Origin: Desulfovibrio psychrotolerans | GTDB lineage: Bacteria > Desulfobacterota > Desulfovibrionia > Desulfovibrionales > Desulfovibrionaceae | Assembly (NCBI RefSeq): GCF_013340305.1 | Contig: NZ_BLVP01000007.1 | Location: forward strand, 62,001 to 126,000 | Direction of reading: 5' to 3' | Length of the DNA: 64,000 bases | Shown here: in pieces, positions 51,342-61,173 of the stretch | How the letters are laid out: each line of letters starts with the position of its first letter | How positions within the stretch are numbered: position 1 is the stretch's first letter | Notes under the pieces: model-generated | What the model saw: the letters and a program-made list of their open reading frames with translations, nothing else | Told to the model about the DNA's origin: nothing | Databases searched by the model: none | Program-made: the position numbers and the translations under genes

Positions 51342-52767
51342 CGGGTTCTTCCTTTGCGCTGCATGGTCCGGCGCAGAATGCCTCTACCAGACGTTCAAGC
51401 CGGTTGCCCCGCGACCCCTTGAAAAGAACAAGGCCCGCCCTGAGCGTTGATTCCATGAACCTGTTGATAAATTCTTCCGGCGTATGCACCAGTTGCAGTT
51501 CGCCCTGCCAGCCGCCTTCCGTCAGTCCTGCGCGCACCTCGTCCGCATGCCCGCCCTTCCAGTACACAGCGGCAGGTGCGGTGCGGGCCATAACGATGCC
51601 GAGATCACGGTGGGCCTTTTCCGCCTCGTCTCCCAGTTCCAGCATCTCGCCCATAACCAGCATGAGCGGCTGCCCTGCCGCCATTTCGTGCGCAGTTTCC
51701 AGCATGCGCAGGGCGGAGAGCGGGTTGGCGTTGTAGCTGTCGTCTATGACCAGCCAGCGGTCACGCTGCTGGCAGCAGAAGCGCTTTTCCGGCAGCCGTG
51801 CCTGCGCAAATCCGGTAATGATCTCCTGGGTCGACAACCCCAGAATATCTGCGGCAGCCGCCACGGCGATTACATTCTCCGCCGCAAAAGCACCCCGGAA
51901 CGGGGCCACCAGTTCAAATTCCTTCTTGTCCAGCCATACGCGGTAGCGTCCCTGCGTGGCGGACTGCGGCCCCGCATACTCGGCCCGGTACATGCACGAG
52001 GCATCGCGGATGCTGAAAAAGCGAAGTTCTGCGCAGTTGCTGCGGGCCTCGCGCACCAGGTCGGGATAGTCTGCGCTCACAAGCCCCACGCCGCCCGGCG
52101 CGATGTACGAGAGCAGCTTGGCCTTGTAGTGGGCTACGCCCTTGTCTCCCAGCCCCTGCGTGTGTCCCGCGCCCACGTTGAGCACTATGCCAAGGTCGGG
52201 CCGCAGCACAGAAGCCAGCTCGTCCATGTCACGGGGTTCGCTTATGCCCGCCTCCATCACCCAGAACCGCTCCTCACCCGTGGCGGCCAGCATGGAAACA
52301 GGCAACCCGATCTGATTATTCAGATTCAGGTGGTTGCGGGCGGTTTCTCCGCGAACGGAAAGAACCTGCGCCAGCATCTCCTTCACGGTGGTCTTGCCCG
52401 CCGTGCCGGTCACGCCCACCACGGCTGCCTTGGCCTTCTGCCTGTGATAGGCAGCCAGCCTGCCCAGTGCCTGCACGGAATCACGCACCATCAGCAGCGG
52501 AACTCCGCCCTCGTCACATTCCATGCCGCACATTTCGTCTGCGGAAAACGGCGGACGCTCCGCCACAACGCCGCACGCGCCGCGCTCCACGGCGGCTCTG
52601 GCAAAGGTGTGCCCGTCAAACCGCTCGCCGCTTATGCAGAAAAACAATTCGCCCTTCTGCAACATCCGGCTGTCGGTCTGCACGCCCGTCGGCACGGTCT
52701 CTCCGGCATCACCCAGAAAGCCGATGGCGCCCATGGCGTCCTGTATGTCGTTAAGCGTCAGCTTCAC
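51331..52767 (-). CDS. murF: UDP-MurNAc-tripeptide-D-alanyl-D-alanine ligase
   Basis: 478 residues. The Mur-ligase ATP loop is [16 protein letters not shown] (about 118-133), then [26 protein letters not shown] and [15 protein letters not shown], the last typical of Mur[17 protein letters not shown] lies at the C-terminus. It adds D-Ala-D-Ala. The ATP loop has T-A-G-K-T instead of the common T-N-G-K-T. Overlaps murE by 4 bases and mraY by 11. Confidence 0.95.
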   Translation of the reverse strand: MKLTLNDIQDAMGAIGFLGDAGETVPTGVQTDSRMLQKGELFFCISGERFDGHTFARAAVERGACGVVAERPPFSADEMCGMECDEGGVPLLMVRDSVQALGRLAAYHRQKAKAAVVGVTGTAGKTTVKEMLAQVLSVRGETARNHLNLNNQIGLPVSMLAATGEERFWVMEAGISEPRDMDELASVLRPDLGIVLNVGAGHTQGLGDKGVAHYKAKLLSYIAPGGVGLVSADYPDLVREARSNCAELRFFSIRDASCMYRAEYAGPQSATQGRYRVWLDKKEFELVAPFRGAFAAENVIAVAAAADILGLSTQEIITGFAQARLPEKRFCCQQRDRWLVIDDSYNANPLSALRMLETAHEMAAGQPLMLVMGEMLELGDEAEKAHRDLGIVMARTAPAAVYWKGGHADEVRAGLTEGGWQGELQLVHTPEEFINRFMESTLRAGLVLFKGSRGNRLERLVEAFCAGPCSAKEEPDAL

Positions 52768-54212
52768 CCGAGCATCTCCCTGAGCACAGCCTGATCACTG
52801 AAAGAAATCTTTTCCGTTCCGATGACCTGATAGTCCTCATGCCCCTTTCCGGCCACGAGGATGCAGTCGCCGGGACGCGCCTCTGCCACGGCAAGGCCGA
52901 TGGCTGTGCGGCGGTCCGGTTCGGTCAGCACGCGCGGGCAGGCGGCAAGCCCCGGCTTCACGTCTTCAAGAATGCTTACCGGGTCTTCGGTACGCGGGTT
53001 GTCGGAAGTAAGCACCGCTACGTCCGAAAGACGGGCCACGGCCTCGCCCATGAGCGGGCGTTTGCGGCGGTCACGGTCGCCTCCGCAGCCGAACACGGTG
53101 ATAATACGGGCAAATCCCACCTTGCGCAGCGCTCCCAGCACGTTGTCCAGCGCATCCGGGGTGTGCGCGTAGTCCACAAAGGCGTGCACGCCCCGGCCAT
53201 TGGGCACTCTCTCCAGCCTGCCGGGAACCCCGTTAAAGTGCTCCAGCCCCCGCATCTGTTCGGCGGAAAGGCCAAGGCAGCGCGCCATGCCCTGCACCGC
53301 CAGCAGGTTGGAAGCATTGTGGTAGCCCACCATGGGGGAGGTAATCTCCCAGTGCTCGCCGTCCAGATTCATGCGCAGGTGCAGGCCGTCCACGGTGCAG
53401 GCAAGCACCTCGCCCCGCAGCACGCGGCAGCCGTCCACGGCCACGTCGTGCAGAGTAAAGCCCAGCCCGCCGGGCACCATCGGCAGCAGTCGCCTGCCGT
53501 AGGGGTCGTCCACATTGATCACGGCAGGCTTGTCCAGCCGGGGCACCTGCGTGAACAGACGCGCCTTGGCGGCAAAATAGGTTTCCATGTCGCCGTGATA
53601 GTCCAGATGGTCCTGCGTCAGATTGGTGAGAATGGCTCCGCCGTACTCCACGCCCGCCGTCCGGTTCTGGTCAAGCGCGTGGGAAGAAACCTCCATGAAC
53701 GCGGCGTCCACCTGCGCAGCCGCCATACGCGCCAGCAGGGCGTGCACCTTCAGGCAGTCCGGGGTGGTCATCTTGGCTTCCTGCTCGCCTCCGGGCCAGC
53801 GGTAACTCACGGTGCCTATAACCCCGGCCCTGCGTCCGGCCGCGTTGAAAAGATGCTCCAGCAGATAGGTCACGGTGGTCTTGCCGTTGGTTCCGGTCAC
53901 GCCCACCACGGGAAAAGGCAGCTTCAGCGTGTTGAACCGCACTCCGGCAAGATACCCCAGCGTGGCACGGGGATCTTCCTCCACCACAAAGTGCGCGCCT
54001 GTTCCGCTTTTCGGCAGACTGGCTGCCCGGCACACCACATAGGCCGCCCCGCGTTGCAGGGCGTCGGCAATATACGCACCGCCATCGGCACTGGTTCCCG
54101 GCACGGCCACAAAAAGGTCTCCTGGCTGCACCTTGCGAGAATCCGCATGTACGCCCACGAGCCCTGTTCGAACCTGCTCCACCAGTTGTTCCAGCGTTAT
54201 CGTCTGAACCAT
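52764..54212 (-). CDS. murE: UDP-MurNAc-tripeptide synthetase, meso-diaminopimelate adding
   Basis: 482 residues from ATG 54212 (MVQTITLEQLVEQV); the frame extends further but that part lies inside ftsI. The ATP loop is VGVTGTNGKTTVTYLLEHL, with MEVSSHALDQNR and LTQDHLDYHGDME following. The DNPR motif in LTSDNPRTEDPVSIL (about 405) marks the meso-DAP-adding type, as expected for a Gram-negative wall. It begins one base after the ftsI stop. Confidence 0.95.
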   Translation of the reverse strand: MVQTITLEQLVEQVRTGLVGVHADSRKVQPGDLFVAVPGTSADGGAYIADALQRGAAYVVCRAASLPKSGTGAHFVVEEDPRATLGYLAGVRFNTLKLPFPVVGVTGTNGKTTVTYLLEHLFNAAGRRAGVIGTVSYRWPGGEQEAKMTTPDCLKVHALLARMAAAQVDAAFMEVSSHALDQNRTAGVEYGGAILTNLTQDHLDYHGDMETYFAAKARLFTQVPRLDKPAVINVDDPYGRRLLPMVPGGLGFTLHDVAVDGCRVLRGEVLACTVDGLHLRMNLDGEHWEITSPMVGYHNASNLLAVQGMARCLGLSAEQMRGLEHFNGVPGRLERVPNGRGVHAFVDYAHTPDALDNVLGALRKVGFARIITVFGCGGDRDRRKRPLMGEAVARLSDVAVLTSDNPRTEDPVSILEDVKPGLAACPRVLTEPDRRTAIGLAVAEARPGDCILVAGKGHEDYQVIGTEKISFSDQAVLREMLG

Positions 54213-54213
54213 G

Positions 54214-56301
54214 CTAAAAACGCTCCGAAAGCCAGAGTATGTATTCCTGCGCCCCTTCCTTGGGCCACTGGGCACCGGGAAGCGGGCTCTGCTTTGACAC
54301 CACAAACCCTTCGCCGCGCACAACGGGAATGACTCCCCTGCGCGCAAAGGCTTCCACCGCACTGCGCAGAGACTTGCCGCGCACATCAGGCACGGTGGTT
54401 TCCACGGCCATGGTTGCATGCGACACATCCTGCCGCACTTCGGTCAGTCCGGGCTGCGACGCAGGCCTTGCAGATGCCTGTCCTGCAGCCGTCTGACCAG
54501 CCTTGCCAGCCTGCTTTTCCGCCGCAGTTGCTACGGCAGCCGTGCCGGATTTTCCCGCCCCCGGAAGCTGCGCATAGCCCGTGTCCGGCAGGGTGCCCAT
54601 GTAGGCAAGAGACTGCATGGCTATCTGCCGGAAAGCCGGAGCGGCAATGACGCCGCCGTAATGATTCTTCTTCGGCTCATCCACAATAACGGCAATGACG
54701 TAACGGGGGGCGTCCGCAGGGAAAAATCCCACAAAAGAGCCGGTATACTTGTCGCCGTAACCGCCCTGCGGGCTGGCCTTCTGCGCCGTGCCGGTCTTGC
54801 CGCCCACGGTTATGCCCGCAATTCTGGCCTGCGTTCCCGTGCCGTCCCCTTCCACCACAGAACGCATCATGGAAAGCACGGTCTGGCTGGTCTTTTCCGT
54901 GAACACCCGCTCATGTGCCTCTTCATCTGCCGGAGCGTCCATGAGCAGCCGCAGCGGCTTGCGCACGCCGCCGTTGGCAAGGCACACATAGGCCTGCACC
55001 AGCTGCGCGGTGGTAGCGGCAAACCCCTGCCCGAACGCGGCGTTGGCAAGGTCCACCTCGCGCCACTGCACAGGCGGACGCAGCAGGCCAAAACTCTCAC
55101 CCCGCAGCGGCAGCCCCGTCTTCTCGCCGAAGCCGAGCCCGGCAAGGTACTTGTGATAGGCGGTGGCCCCCAGCTCCAGCCCTATTTTGGCCACGCCGAT
55201 GTTGCTTGAGTACCGCAGCACCCGCTCCACCGTGAGCCACTCGTACTTGTGCGTGTCCTTGATGCGCACATTGTGCAGTTGCCAGCGCCCGTTCTCGCAG
55301 TAATACAGGCTCTCGGGCGTAATCTTGCCCTCATCCAGCGCGGCTGCCACAAGGAACGGCTTGATGGTGGACCCCATCTCCAGCGCGTCGGTGGCAAGGC
55401 GGTTCCGCCAGCGGGTGGCCGAATACCGCGCATAGGCATTGGGGTTGAAGGGCGGATATTCGGCCCACGCCAGAATGTCTCCTGTGCGCACATCGGCCAT
55501 GATCACACCACCCCATTCCGCCTCAAAGGAGGTAACGGCTTCTGAAAGTGCCTCCTCCGCAAAATACTGTATCTGGGCATCCAGCGTGAGCCGGATATCC
55601 TGCCCGTCAATAACGCCGTCGCGCTCGGCACCGTTCAGGTACAACCGCCGTCCCGCAGCATCGCGCTGCACCACAAATTTGGAATCCTGCCCGCTCAGCA
55701 GCTGATCCTGTGTAAGCTCCAGTCCTTCCAGCCCCTTGTCGTCCATGCCCACAAACCCCATCAGCCTGCCTGCAAGCTGGTGGTTGGGATACAGCCGGCT
55801 GTACTCCGTGGTCAGGTACACGCCGGAAAGCTTGGCATCGCGTATGGCAACCGCCGCGCGATCACCTATCCTGCGGGCTATCCATGTAAACTGGCGGCGT
55901 TCGGCCAACTTGGCGCGCACGTCACGCAGGGGCAGGTCCAGCGCCTTGGAAAGCACCCGGGCAGCCTCCGCCATGTTCTGCACTTCCACCGGACGCACAA
56001 ACACCGACTTGCTTGCCACACTGCGCGCAAGCACCTGCCCGTTGCGGTCCAGAATGGCTCCCCGGCGTCCTGTAACCAGTTCCGTGGCAAGGTGCTGACG
56101 CTTGGCCATGCCCGCCAGTTCCGGCCCCCGGTATACCTGCACGTAAAAGGCCCGGCCCCACAGCGCCACCCACAGAAGGCAGAACACCCCGCCCACAAAC
56201 GCAAGACGAAAACGACCCCAGTCGCGACCGCTCACCCTCTGGGGAGCAGCCTTTCTGGGCGTCTTTGCGCGCGGGGTTATGCCTTTTCTGCTTTTGAACA
56301 C
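54214..56301 (-). CDS. ftsI: division-specific transpeptidase FtsI (PBP3-like) with PASTA domain
   Basis: 695 residues. A basic cytoplasmic tail and one membrane helix (LAFVGGVFCLLWVALWGRAFYV) precede a PBP dimerisation domain (RRGAILDRNGQVLARS). Transpeptidase motifs: MGSTIKP (SxxK, about 304), SSN (RYSSNIGVAK) and VGGKTGTAQKA (KTG). A Gly/Ala/Gln-rich spacer then leads to one C-terminal PASTA domain (TTVPDVRGKSLRSAVEAFARRG). It cross-links septal peptidoglycan with FtsW. The PASTA domain makes it longer than the E. coli enzyme (588). Confidence 0.94.
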   Translation of the reverse strand: MFKSRKGITPRAKTPRKAAPQRVSGRDWGRFRLAFVGGVFCLLWVALWGRAFYVQVYRGPELAGMAKRQHLATELVTGRRGAILDRNGQVLARSVASKSVFVRPVEVQNMAEAARVLSKALDLPLRDVRAKLAERRQFTWIARRIGDRAAVAIRDAKLSGVYLTTEYSRLYPNHQLAGRLMGFVGMDDKGLEGLELTQDQLLSGQDSKFVVQRDAAGRRLYLNGAERDGVIDGQDIRLTLDAQIQYFAEEALSEAVTSFEAEWGGVIMADVRTGDILAWAEYPPFNPNAYARYSATRWRNRLATDALEMGSTIKPFLVAAALDEGKITPESLYYCENGRWQLHNVRIKDTHKYEWLTVERVLRYSSNIGVAKIGLELGATAYHKYLAGLGFGEKTGLPLRGESFGLLRPPVQWREVDLANAAFGQGFAATTAQLVQAYVCLANGGVRKPLRLLMDAPADEEAHERVFTEKTSQTVLSMMRSVVEGDGTGTQARIAGITVGGKTGTAQKASPQGGYGDKYTGSFVGFFPADAPRYVIAVIVDEPKKNHYGGVIAAPAFRQIAMQSLAYMGTLPDTGYAQLPGAGKSGTAAVATAAEKQAGKAGQTAAGQASARPASQPGLTEVRQDVSHATMAVETTVPDVRGKSLRSAVEAFARRGVIPVVRGEGFVVSKQSPLPGAQWPKEGAQEYILWLSERF

Positions 56302-56341
56302 GTTGTGCTCCGCAATCCTTTACTGCCTTTTTCTTATCCGC

Positions 56342-56641
56342 CTATTCCCCGCCGGACTGCCGCCTCTCGTCCATACGACGTATCTGGCCGGGCACGGCGG
56401 GCCGCATTTGCAATTCATCAGCCAACCTTCTCATTCTGTAGGGCGAAACCAGATTCTCACGTTCCAGTTCCAGCTTGGCGGTGTGCGCAGATTCATTGTC
56501 CAGTTCCGCCTGCAATTTCTGCAATCCGTAGGCTATGTCCATGCGCTCTATGTTAAGCCACACCAGCGTGAGCCCCAGAACAAGGCTGGTCACTGCGGCA
56601 AGGATCATCCCGAGAATCCACCCGCTCATCCCGTTGTCCAT
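56342..56641 (-). CDS. ftsL: cell division protein FtsL
   Basis: About 99 residues. A short N-terminus, one membrane helix (ILGMILAAVTSLVLGLTLVWL) and a leucine-zipper-like periplasmic helix (LQKLQAELDNESAHTAKLELERENL) fit FtsL, which recruits FtsI/FtsW through FtsB. I prefer ATG 56641 because GAGGGACGG lies just upstream; a GTG at 56653 is the alternative. Position between rsmH and ftsI is the classical one, which supports the call as sequence conservation is low. Confidence 0.82.
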   Translation of the reverse strand: MDNGMSGWILGMILAAVTSLVLGLTLVWLNIERMDIAYGLQKLQAELDNESAHTAKLELERENLVSPYRMRRLADELQMRPAVPGQIRRMDERRQSGGE

Positions 56642-56649
56642 ACCGTCCC

Positions 56650-57627
56650 TCACAGCCGCTCCGCCACGCGCAGCTTGGCGCTGGAAGCCCGCCGGTTACG
56701 CCCCAGCTCTTCCTCGCCAGCCATGACGGGTTTTTTGGTAACAATGCGCAGCCTCGCCTCATGGTTGCATATACACACGGGTATCTGGCGCGGACATATG
56801 CAGCCCTTGGCCTCCGCAGCAAAGGTGTGTTTAACCATCCGGTCTTCGAGGGAATGAAACGATATAACCGCCACCCGCCCTCCCGGCCGCAGCCGGGGGA
56901 CAATGGTGCCGAGAAAGGCTTCCAGTTCGTCCAGTTCGCCGTTCACCGCCATGCGCAGCGCCTGAAACGTGCGTGTGGCGGGATGATTACGCGCCTGCGC
57001 GCGCCATTTGGCGGGATAGGCCATTTCCACTATCTTGGCCAATTGCAGCGTCGTCTCAATGGGGCTCTTGGCGCGGGCATCAATAATGGCGTTGGTAATA
57101 CGGCCCCCCATGGGATCTTCGCCGTACTTGCCTATGATCATGCGCAGCCGCTCCGGGCTGGCCTTGTTCACAATGTGGCTCGCGGGTAGCGTGTCGCCGT
57201 CCGGGTCCATACGCATATCCAGCGGCCCGTCCGCAAGAAAGCTGAACCCGCGCTCCGGCTGGTCCAGCTGCATGGAAGACACGCCTATGTCAAGCAGCGC
57301 GCCATCCAGCAGGTCCCAGCCCAGCTCGTCCATGGCGGCTTCATAATCGCTGTAACGGGAGTGAAAAAGGTGCACCCGGTCGCCGAAGCGGGCAAGCCGT
57401 GTCCTCGCCTTGTCCAGCGTGGCAAGGTCGCGGTCCAGCCCCAGCAGGCTGGCTTCACCCTGTGCGGCGTCCATGATGGCTTCACTGTGTCCTCCCAGAC
57501 CCAGAGTGCCGTCAAGATAGAATCCGCCGGGTCTGGGCGCGAGGTAAGAGAGCACCTCGGCCAGCAGCACGGGAACATGCTCACTCCATTCTGCCCCGGA
57601 GTGATTTCGTTCCTCGTCATATGTCAC
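56650..57627 (-). CDS. rsmH: 16S rRNA (cytosine-1402-N4) methyltransferase
   Basis: 325 residues. EHVPVLLAEVLSYLAPRPGGFYLDGTLGLGGHSEAIM includes the SAM-binding glycine loop (about 35-47). LLDIGVSSMQLDQPERGFSF, FQALRMAVNGEL and AVISFHSLEDRMVKHTF are family signatures. It methylates the decoding centre of 16S rRNA. It is second in the dcw cluster with 189 bases between it and mraZ. Confidence 0.96.
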   Translation of the reverse strand: MTYDEERNHSGAEWSEHVPVLLAEVLSYLAPRPGGFYLDGTLGLGGHSEAIMDAAQGEASLLGLDRDLATLDKARTRLARFGDRVHLFHSRYSDYEAAMDELGWDLLDGALLDIGVSSMQLDQPERGFSFLADGPLDMRMDPDGDTLPASHIVNKASPERLRMIIGKYGEDPMGGRITNAIIDARAKSPIETTLQLAKIVEMAYPAKWRAQARNHPATRTFQALRMAVNGELDELEAFLGTIVPRLRPGGRVAVISFHSLEDRMVKHTFAAEAKGCICPRQIPVCICNHEARLRIVTKKPVMAGEEELGRNRRASSAKLRVAERL

Positions 57628-57816
57628 GGTTTCCCCTTCCTTGGCTTCCAGTTGAAAAATTCCGTTCCGCAGACGTTCGCGACCACATCATTATGAAGGG
57701 CGCGGGGCGCAATACCTGTTCAGGGCCGACACGTAAAGGGAGTATCCTGCGGGCTGAAACGCGCCCGAACCGCGCGGAACGTCACCCTTCGGGCAAAGTC
57801 CCTAAGGCTTCCGGCA

Positions 57817-58269
57817 TCATATGGGAAAATCTATCCCGCTCTCCGCCAGTTCGTCCGCCACATCATCAAAGGAGTCTTCGGCCATCAGCGCCGCAAACCG
57901 CCCCTTGTCCCATATTTCAAACTTATTGCCCTGCCCGACGATGGTCACTTCCCTGTCCATCCCGGCATAGGCCATGTGGTCCGCAGAAAGCCGTATGCGA
58001 CCCTGCTTGTCCAGCACGGCCTCCTCGGCACCGCCGATAACAAGACGGCGGAAGTTCCGAACCTTGAGCGAAGGGGTCTTCAGCTTCTGGAACTTCTGCT
58101 CAAACTCTTCCCAGTCCGGCAGAGGATAGCCCACTATGCAGCGGTCGTACGTGGTGAGCATGAGCCTGCCCTCCTGCGCGCGAGCGAGGAGAATGTCCCG
58201 TATTTCCGGGGGCAACATGAGCCTGCACTTGGGGTCAAGGCTGCGGTGGACTCTTCCTCTGAATAACAT
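57817..58269 (-). CDS. mraZ: transcriptional regulator MraZ
   Basis: 150 residues from ATG 58269. Two SpoVT/AbrB-like half-domains each carry the DxKxR-type motif: [20 protein letters not shown] (about 7-26) and [21 protein letters not shown] (about 84-104). MraZ binds repeats upstream of its own gene and represses the dcw cluster; just such repeats lie at 58281-58310. The frame opens at 58296, but the MLFRGRVH start is the family one. Confidence 0.94.
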   Translation of the reverse strand: MLFRGRVHRSLDPKCRLMLPPEIRDILLARAQEGRLMLTTYDRCIVGYPLPDWEEFEQKFQKLKTPSLKVRNFRRLVIGGAEEAVLDKQGRIRLSADHMAYAGMDREVTIVGQGNKFEIWDKGRFAALMAEDSFDDVADELAESGIDFPI

Positions 58270-58280
58270 ACCCACCCCCC

Positions 58281-58310
58281 TACCACTTTTTACCACACTT
58301 TACCACTTTT
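58281..58310 (-). promoter_or_regulatory. MraZ operator: three boxes at 10-bp period
   Basis: On the plus strand TACCACTTTT, TACCACACTT, TACCACTTTT stand in direct succession. In the mraZ sense these are AAAGTGG/AGTGTGG boxes separated by TAA, matching known MraZ sites (GTGG-type boxes, 10-bp spacing). They end 11 bases before the mraZ ATG. Confidence 0.82.
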
Positions 58311-58315
58311 TCTTT

Positions 58316-58335
58316 TATATAGTTACAAGTGTCAA
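58316..58335 (-). promoter_or_regulatory. AT-rich mraZ promoter region (incomplete match)
   Basis: Leftward TTGACA (complement of 58330-58335) and TATATA (complement of 58316-58321) lie only 8 bases apart, too close to be one promoter, but each may belong to a separate weak one. The MraZ boxes start just downstream. Confidence 0.3.
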
Positions 58336-58361
58336 GCCAGCATGGTTTTTTTGTCTAGAAA

Positions 58362-58370
58362 TGCTATAGA
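58362..58370 (+). promoter_or_regulatory. extended -10 promoter of pyk
   Basis: TGCTATAGA has the TG extension one base before TATAGA; no good -35 at 17 bases. Start of transcription would be near 58377, leaving a 58-base leader before the pyk ATG. Confidence 0.4.
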
Positions 58371-58434
58371 AGCGACCGCGCTTTCAGCACAAATCCGCTT
58401 GACAAAATTGGTCACATCCCCAAGAGTTTCCTGT

Positions 58435-59847
58435 ATGAGAACAAAAATTATTGCCACCATAGGTCCGGCTTCCGACTCTCCGGAAGTCCTGACCCGGCTG
58501 ATCCGCAACGGGGTTCGCATTTTCCGGCTGAACTTCTCGCACGGCAATGCGTCCATGTTCACAGACCTCATTGCCCTCCTCCGGCGGCTTGAGCAGGAGC
58601 ACGGCGTGCCGCTCACCCTGCTTCAGGACCTTTCCGGTCCCAAGATACGCATAGGTGAACTGCGTCAGGGCACCCTGAATCTGGATAAAGGCGACCGGGT
58701 TGTTCTCGGCCCCCCCGGTGCGGAAATGGTGCGCGACCTGCCTTTCATCCCCTTTGACAATCCGCCCATTCTGGAATCGCTGGAAAAGGGAGACAAGGTG
58801 GTGCTCAGCGACGGCGTGATGCAGTTTGTCATCACAGAAAGCCTTCCTCTGGGCGCGTTTGAAATGGAATGCCAGAACACGGGCATACTCACCTCCCGCA
58901 AGGGCCTCGCCCTGCCCGGCAAGCCCGTGAACCTGCCCGCCATGACCGACAAGGATAAAAAGGACCTGCGCGACGGCCTTGCACTGGGCGTAGACGCCTG
59001 CGCCCTTTCCTACGTGCAGACGCCGGAAGACATCCTCACCGCCAAGGCCATCATCGCCGAGCACGGCAAAAACATTCCTGTGGTGGCCAAGCTGGAGCGG
59101 CAGAACGCCGTGGACCGGCTGGACGAGATTCTGGCTGTGACCGATGTGGTCATGGTGGCGCGCGGCGACCTTGGCGTGGAATGCCCGCTGCCCATGCTCC
59201 CCGCCATGCAGAAGCGCATCATCCGCGCCTGCAACCGTGCGGCCAAGCCGGTCATCGTCGCCACACAGATGCTGCTCTCCATGGTCAGCAATCCTGCCCC
59301 CACCCGTGCAGAAACGACAGACGTGGCAAACGCGGTGCTCGATGGTGCAGACTGCGTCATGCTTTCAGAAGAAACCGCCATGGGCAGCTATCCGGTAGAA
59401 ACGGTCAAGTTCATGGTGGAAATAGCCCGGCAGGCAGAGCAGATTCATTTTGAGGAACGCAAGCTCCTCCCGCCGGCGGAAGAAAAAGGCACTCCGGACT
59501 TTCTGGCGTACTCCGCCTGCCTGCTGGCGGAAAAGACAGAGGCAGACGCCATTGTCTCCCACTCCATGTCCGGTGCGTCCGCGCGCATGATTTCCGCGCG
59601 CCGCCCACGCCAGATCATCTACGGGCTCACGCCCGACCAAGAAGCCCTGCGCGGGCTGAACTTTTCATGGGGTGTGCGGCCAGAGACGGTAGATACCAAT
59701 CTCTCCGGCCACCTTGAACGCGCCGAGCATTTCATAGAAGGCTGCCCCGTCATCACGCCGGGGTCCAGCGTGGTCATCACGGCAGGCCAGCCCAAGCCGG
59801 GAGAAAAATCGCGGGGCACCAACCTCGTCAAAATCTATCACAAATAG
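58435..59847 (+). CDS. pyk: pyruvate kinase
   Basis: 470 residues. RTKIIATIGPASDS, GVRIFRLNFSHGN, LLQDLSGPKIRIG, SRKGLALPGK, MVARGDLGVECPL (metal and substrate region) and VATQMLLSMVSNPAPTRAETTDVANAVLDG all match the family. It makes pyruvate and ATP from phosphoenolpyruvate. The HD-GYP gene starts 1 base after its stop, so the two are an operon. A frame extends upstream to 58342, but RTKIIATIG is the family start. Confidence 0.96.
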   Translation: MRTKIIATIGPASDSPEVLTRLIRNGVRIFRLNFSHGNASMFTDLIALLRRLEQEHGVPLTLLQDLSGPKIRIGELRQGTLNLDKGDRVVLGPPGAEMVRDLPFIPFDNPPILESLEKGDKVVLSDGVMQFVITESLPLGAFEMECQNTGILTSRKGLALPGKPVNLPAMTDKDKKDLRDGLALGVDACALSYVQTPEDILTAKAIIAEHGKNIPVVAKLERQNAVDRLDEILAVTDVVMVARGDLGVECPLPMLPAMQKRIIRACNRAAKPVIVATQMLLSMVSNPAPTRAETTDVANAVLDGADCVMLSEETAMGSYPVETVKFMVEIARQAEQIHFEERKLLPPAEEKGTPDFLAYSACLLAEKTEADAIVSHSMSGASARMISARRPRQIIYGLTPDQEALRGLNFSWGVRPETVDTNLSGHLERAEHFIEGCPVITPGSSVVITAGQPKPGEKSRGTNLVKIYHK

Positions 59848-59848
59848 T

Positions 59849-60946
59849 ATGTGCGCAGCCAGCAGCCCCATACCGGACAACATTCAGGAAGAATACTACC
59901 AGATTGCCAAGCCCATTCTGGAGAGCTTTCCCAAATACCGGCCCCCCGTAGACCTCTTTGAATTCAAGGAGAGCGTCGCCCGTCTCCAGCCGTACTGCCG
60001 CAAGGGCGTTCGGCTGTCCAACGAGCAGGTGGAAGAGGTGCACCGCCTGTGTGACGATGGCAACATCTTTGTTTCGCGGGCAGACCACCCCATCTACTCC
60101 AAGCACATCATCAAACAGCTGGACCTTGTGCTGGTGGACAAAAATCTCAAGCAGGGAGAGATAGCCGATGTGCTCATGCAGGCGCTTGCCCTGCGGGTGA
60201 ACGAGTTCGCCGAACAGCCGGTCATGCCCGTTTTCCAGCAGCTCTACGCAGACACCATGGTCTTCACGGAGTTTCTGCATCAGGACAGGCACCGCATAAA
60301 ACTGTTCATGCGCCGCCTGAACAGGGAGCACTCACTGGCCGCCCACTCGGTAAACTCGCTGGCAGTGGGGCTGTGGCTGTTCTATGAATCGCGCAGCGAC
60401 TACCGCAGGCGCGATCTGGACAAGGTAGCACTCAGCCTTTTGCTGCACGATATCGGCATGAGCAAGGTGCCCGCCTTCATCCTGCAAAAAAGCACCCCGC
60501 TTAAGGTTGAAGAAAAGGACAAGCTCACCCCGCACCCCCTTGTGGGGGCCAAGATCGCCCAGAAGCTGGGACTCGGATTCGATGAGTTGCAGCAGGCGGC
60601 ACTGGAGCACCATGAGCGGCTGGACGGCTCCGGCTACCCCCGCAAGCTGAAAGGGGAAGAAATCAGCCGTCTCGGCAGGCTGGTGGCGGTGGCAGATTCT
60701 TTCAGCGCCATGATCACCCGACGGGGCTATGCCACAGCCATGGAACCCGTAGACGCCGCGCGCACGCTTGCAAACGACAAAAAACGCTATGACGAACGTT
60801 TTTCGGCCCTGCTGTTCCACGCGTTCCTTACGGATGCCTTCCGTATGAGCGCCGCTGCGACATCACGCCCCATGGTGCTGGAGAACGTCCCCGCCTGCGG
60901 AGACGAAGAAGAAGATATCCCGCCAACCGGTGCCACCGAGCAGTAG
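59849..60946 (+). CDS. HD-GYP-type phosphodiesterase-like signalling protein
   Basis: 365 residues. The N-terminal half (about 150) is a helical region with no known motif. The HD domain includes SVNSLAVGLWLFY, LLLHDIGMSKVPAFIL (HD pair) and the diagnostic LEHHERLDGSGYPRKLKGEEIS (HHExxDGxGYP). HD-GYP proteins hydrolyse cyclic di-GMP. It starts immediately after pyk (TAG, T, ATG), suggesting co-transcription. Confidence 0.87.
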   Translation: MCAASSPIPDNIQEEYYQIAKPILESFPKYRPPVDLFEFKESVARLQPYCRKGVRLSNEQVEEVHRLCDDGNIFVSRADHPIYSKHIIKQLDLVLVDKNLKQGEIADVLMQALALRVNEFAEQPVMPVFQQLYADTMVFTEFLHQDRHRIKLFMRRLNREHSLAAHSVNSLAVGLWLFYESRSDYRRRDLDKVALSLLLHDIGMSKVPAFILQKSTPLKVEEKDKLTPHPLVGAKIAQKLGLGFDELQQAALEHHERLDGSGYPRKLKGEEISRLGRLVAVADSFSAMITRRGYATAMEPVDAARTLANDKKRYDERFSALLFHAFLTDAFRMSAAATSRPMVLENVPACGDEEEDIPPTGATEQ

Positions 60947-61095
60947 CCCGCCGCAAGCCAGCCACCCGTAGCCAACCGCAGCCTTCGGAGCCGCTGCCCC
61001 CGGATCAGCTACTCCTGCGGCAACTGCCCGTCCTCACGCAACACGGGCCAACACTCCTTCAGGTCTTGCCTCAAGCAACAGCAAAAGACGCCAAG

Positions 61096-61128
61096 CATAC
61101 GCTAGACATACGTCAGGCATACGTTAGC
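61096..61128. repeat. three 11-bp imperfect tandem repeats
   Basis: CATACGCTAGA, CATACGTCAGG and CATACGTTAGC stand in succession, sharing CATACG and AG positions. They lie in the 227-base convergent gap between the HD-GYP gene and the CBS gene, in which I see nothing else. Confidence 0.7.
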
Positions 61129-61173
61129 CAGAAGGCAGCCACGCACGCGGCAGACACAGAGAGGCGGCCGGCA

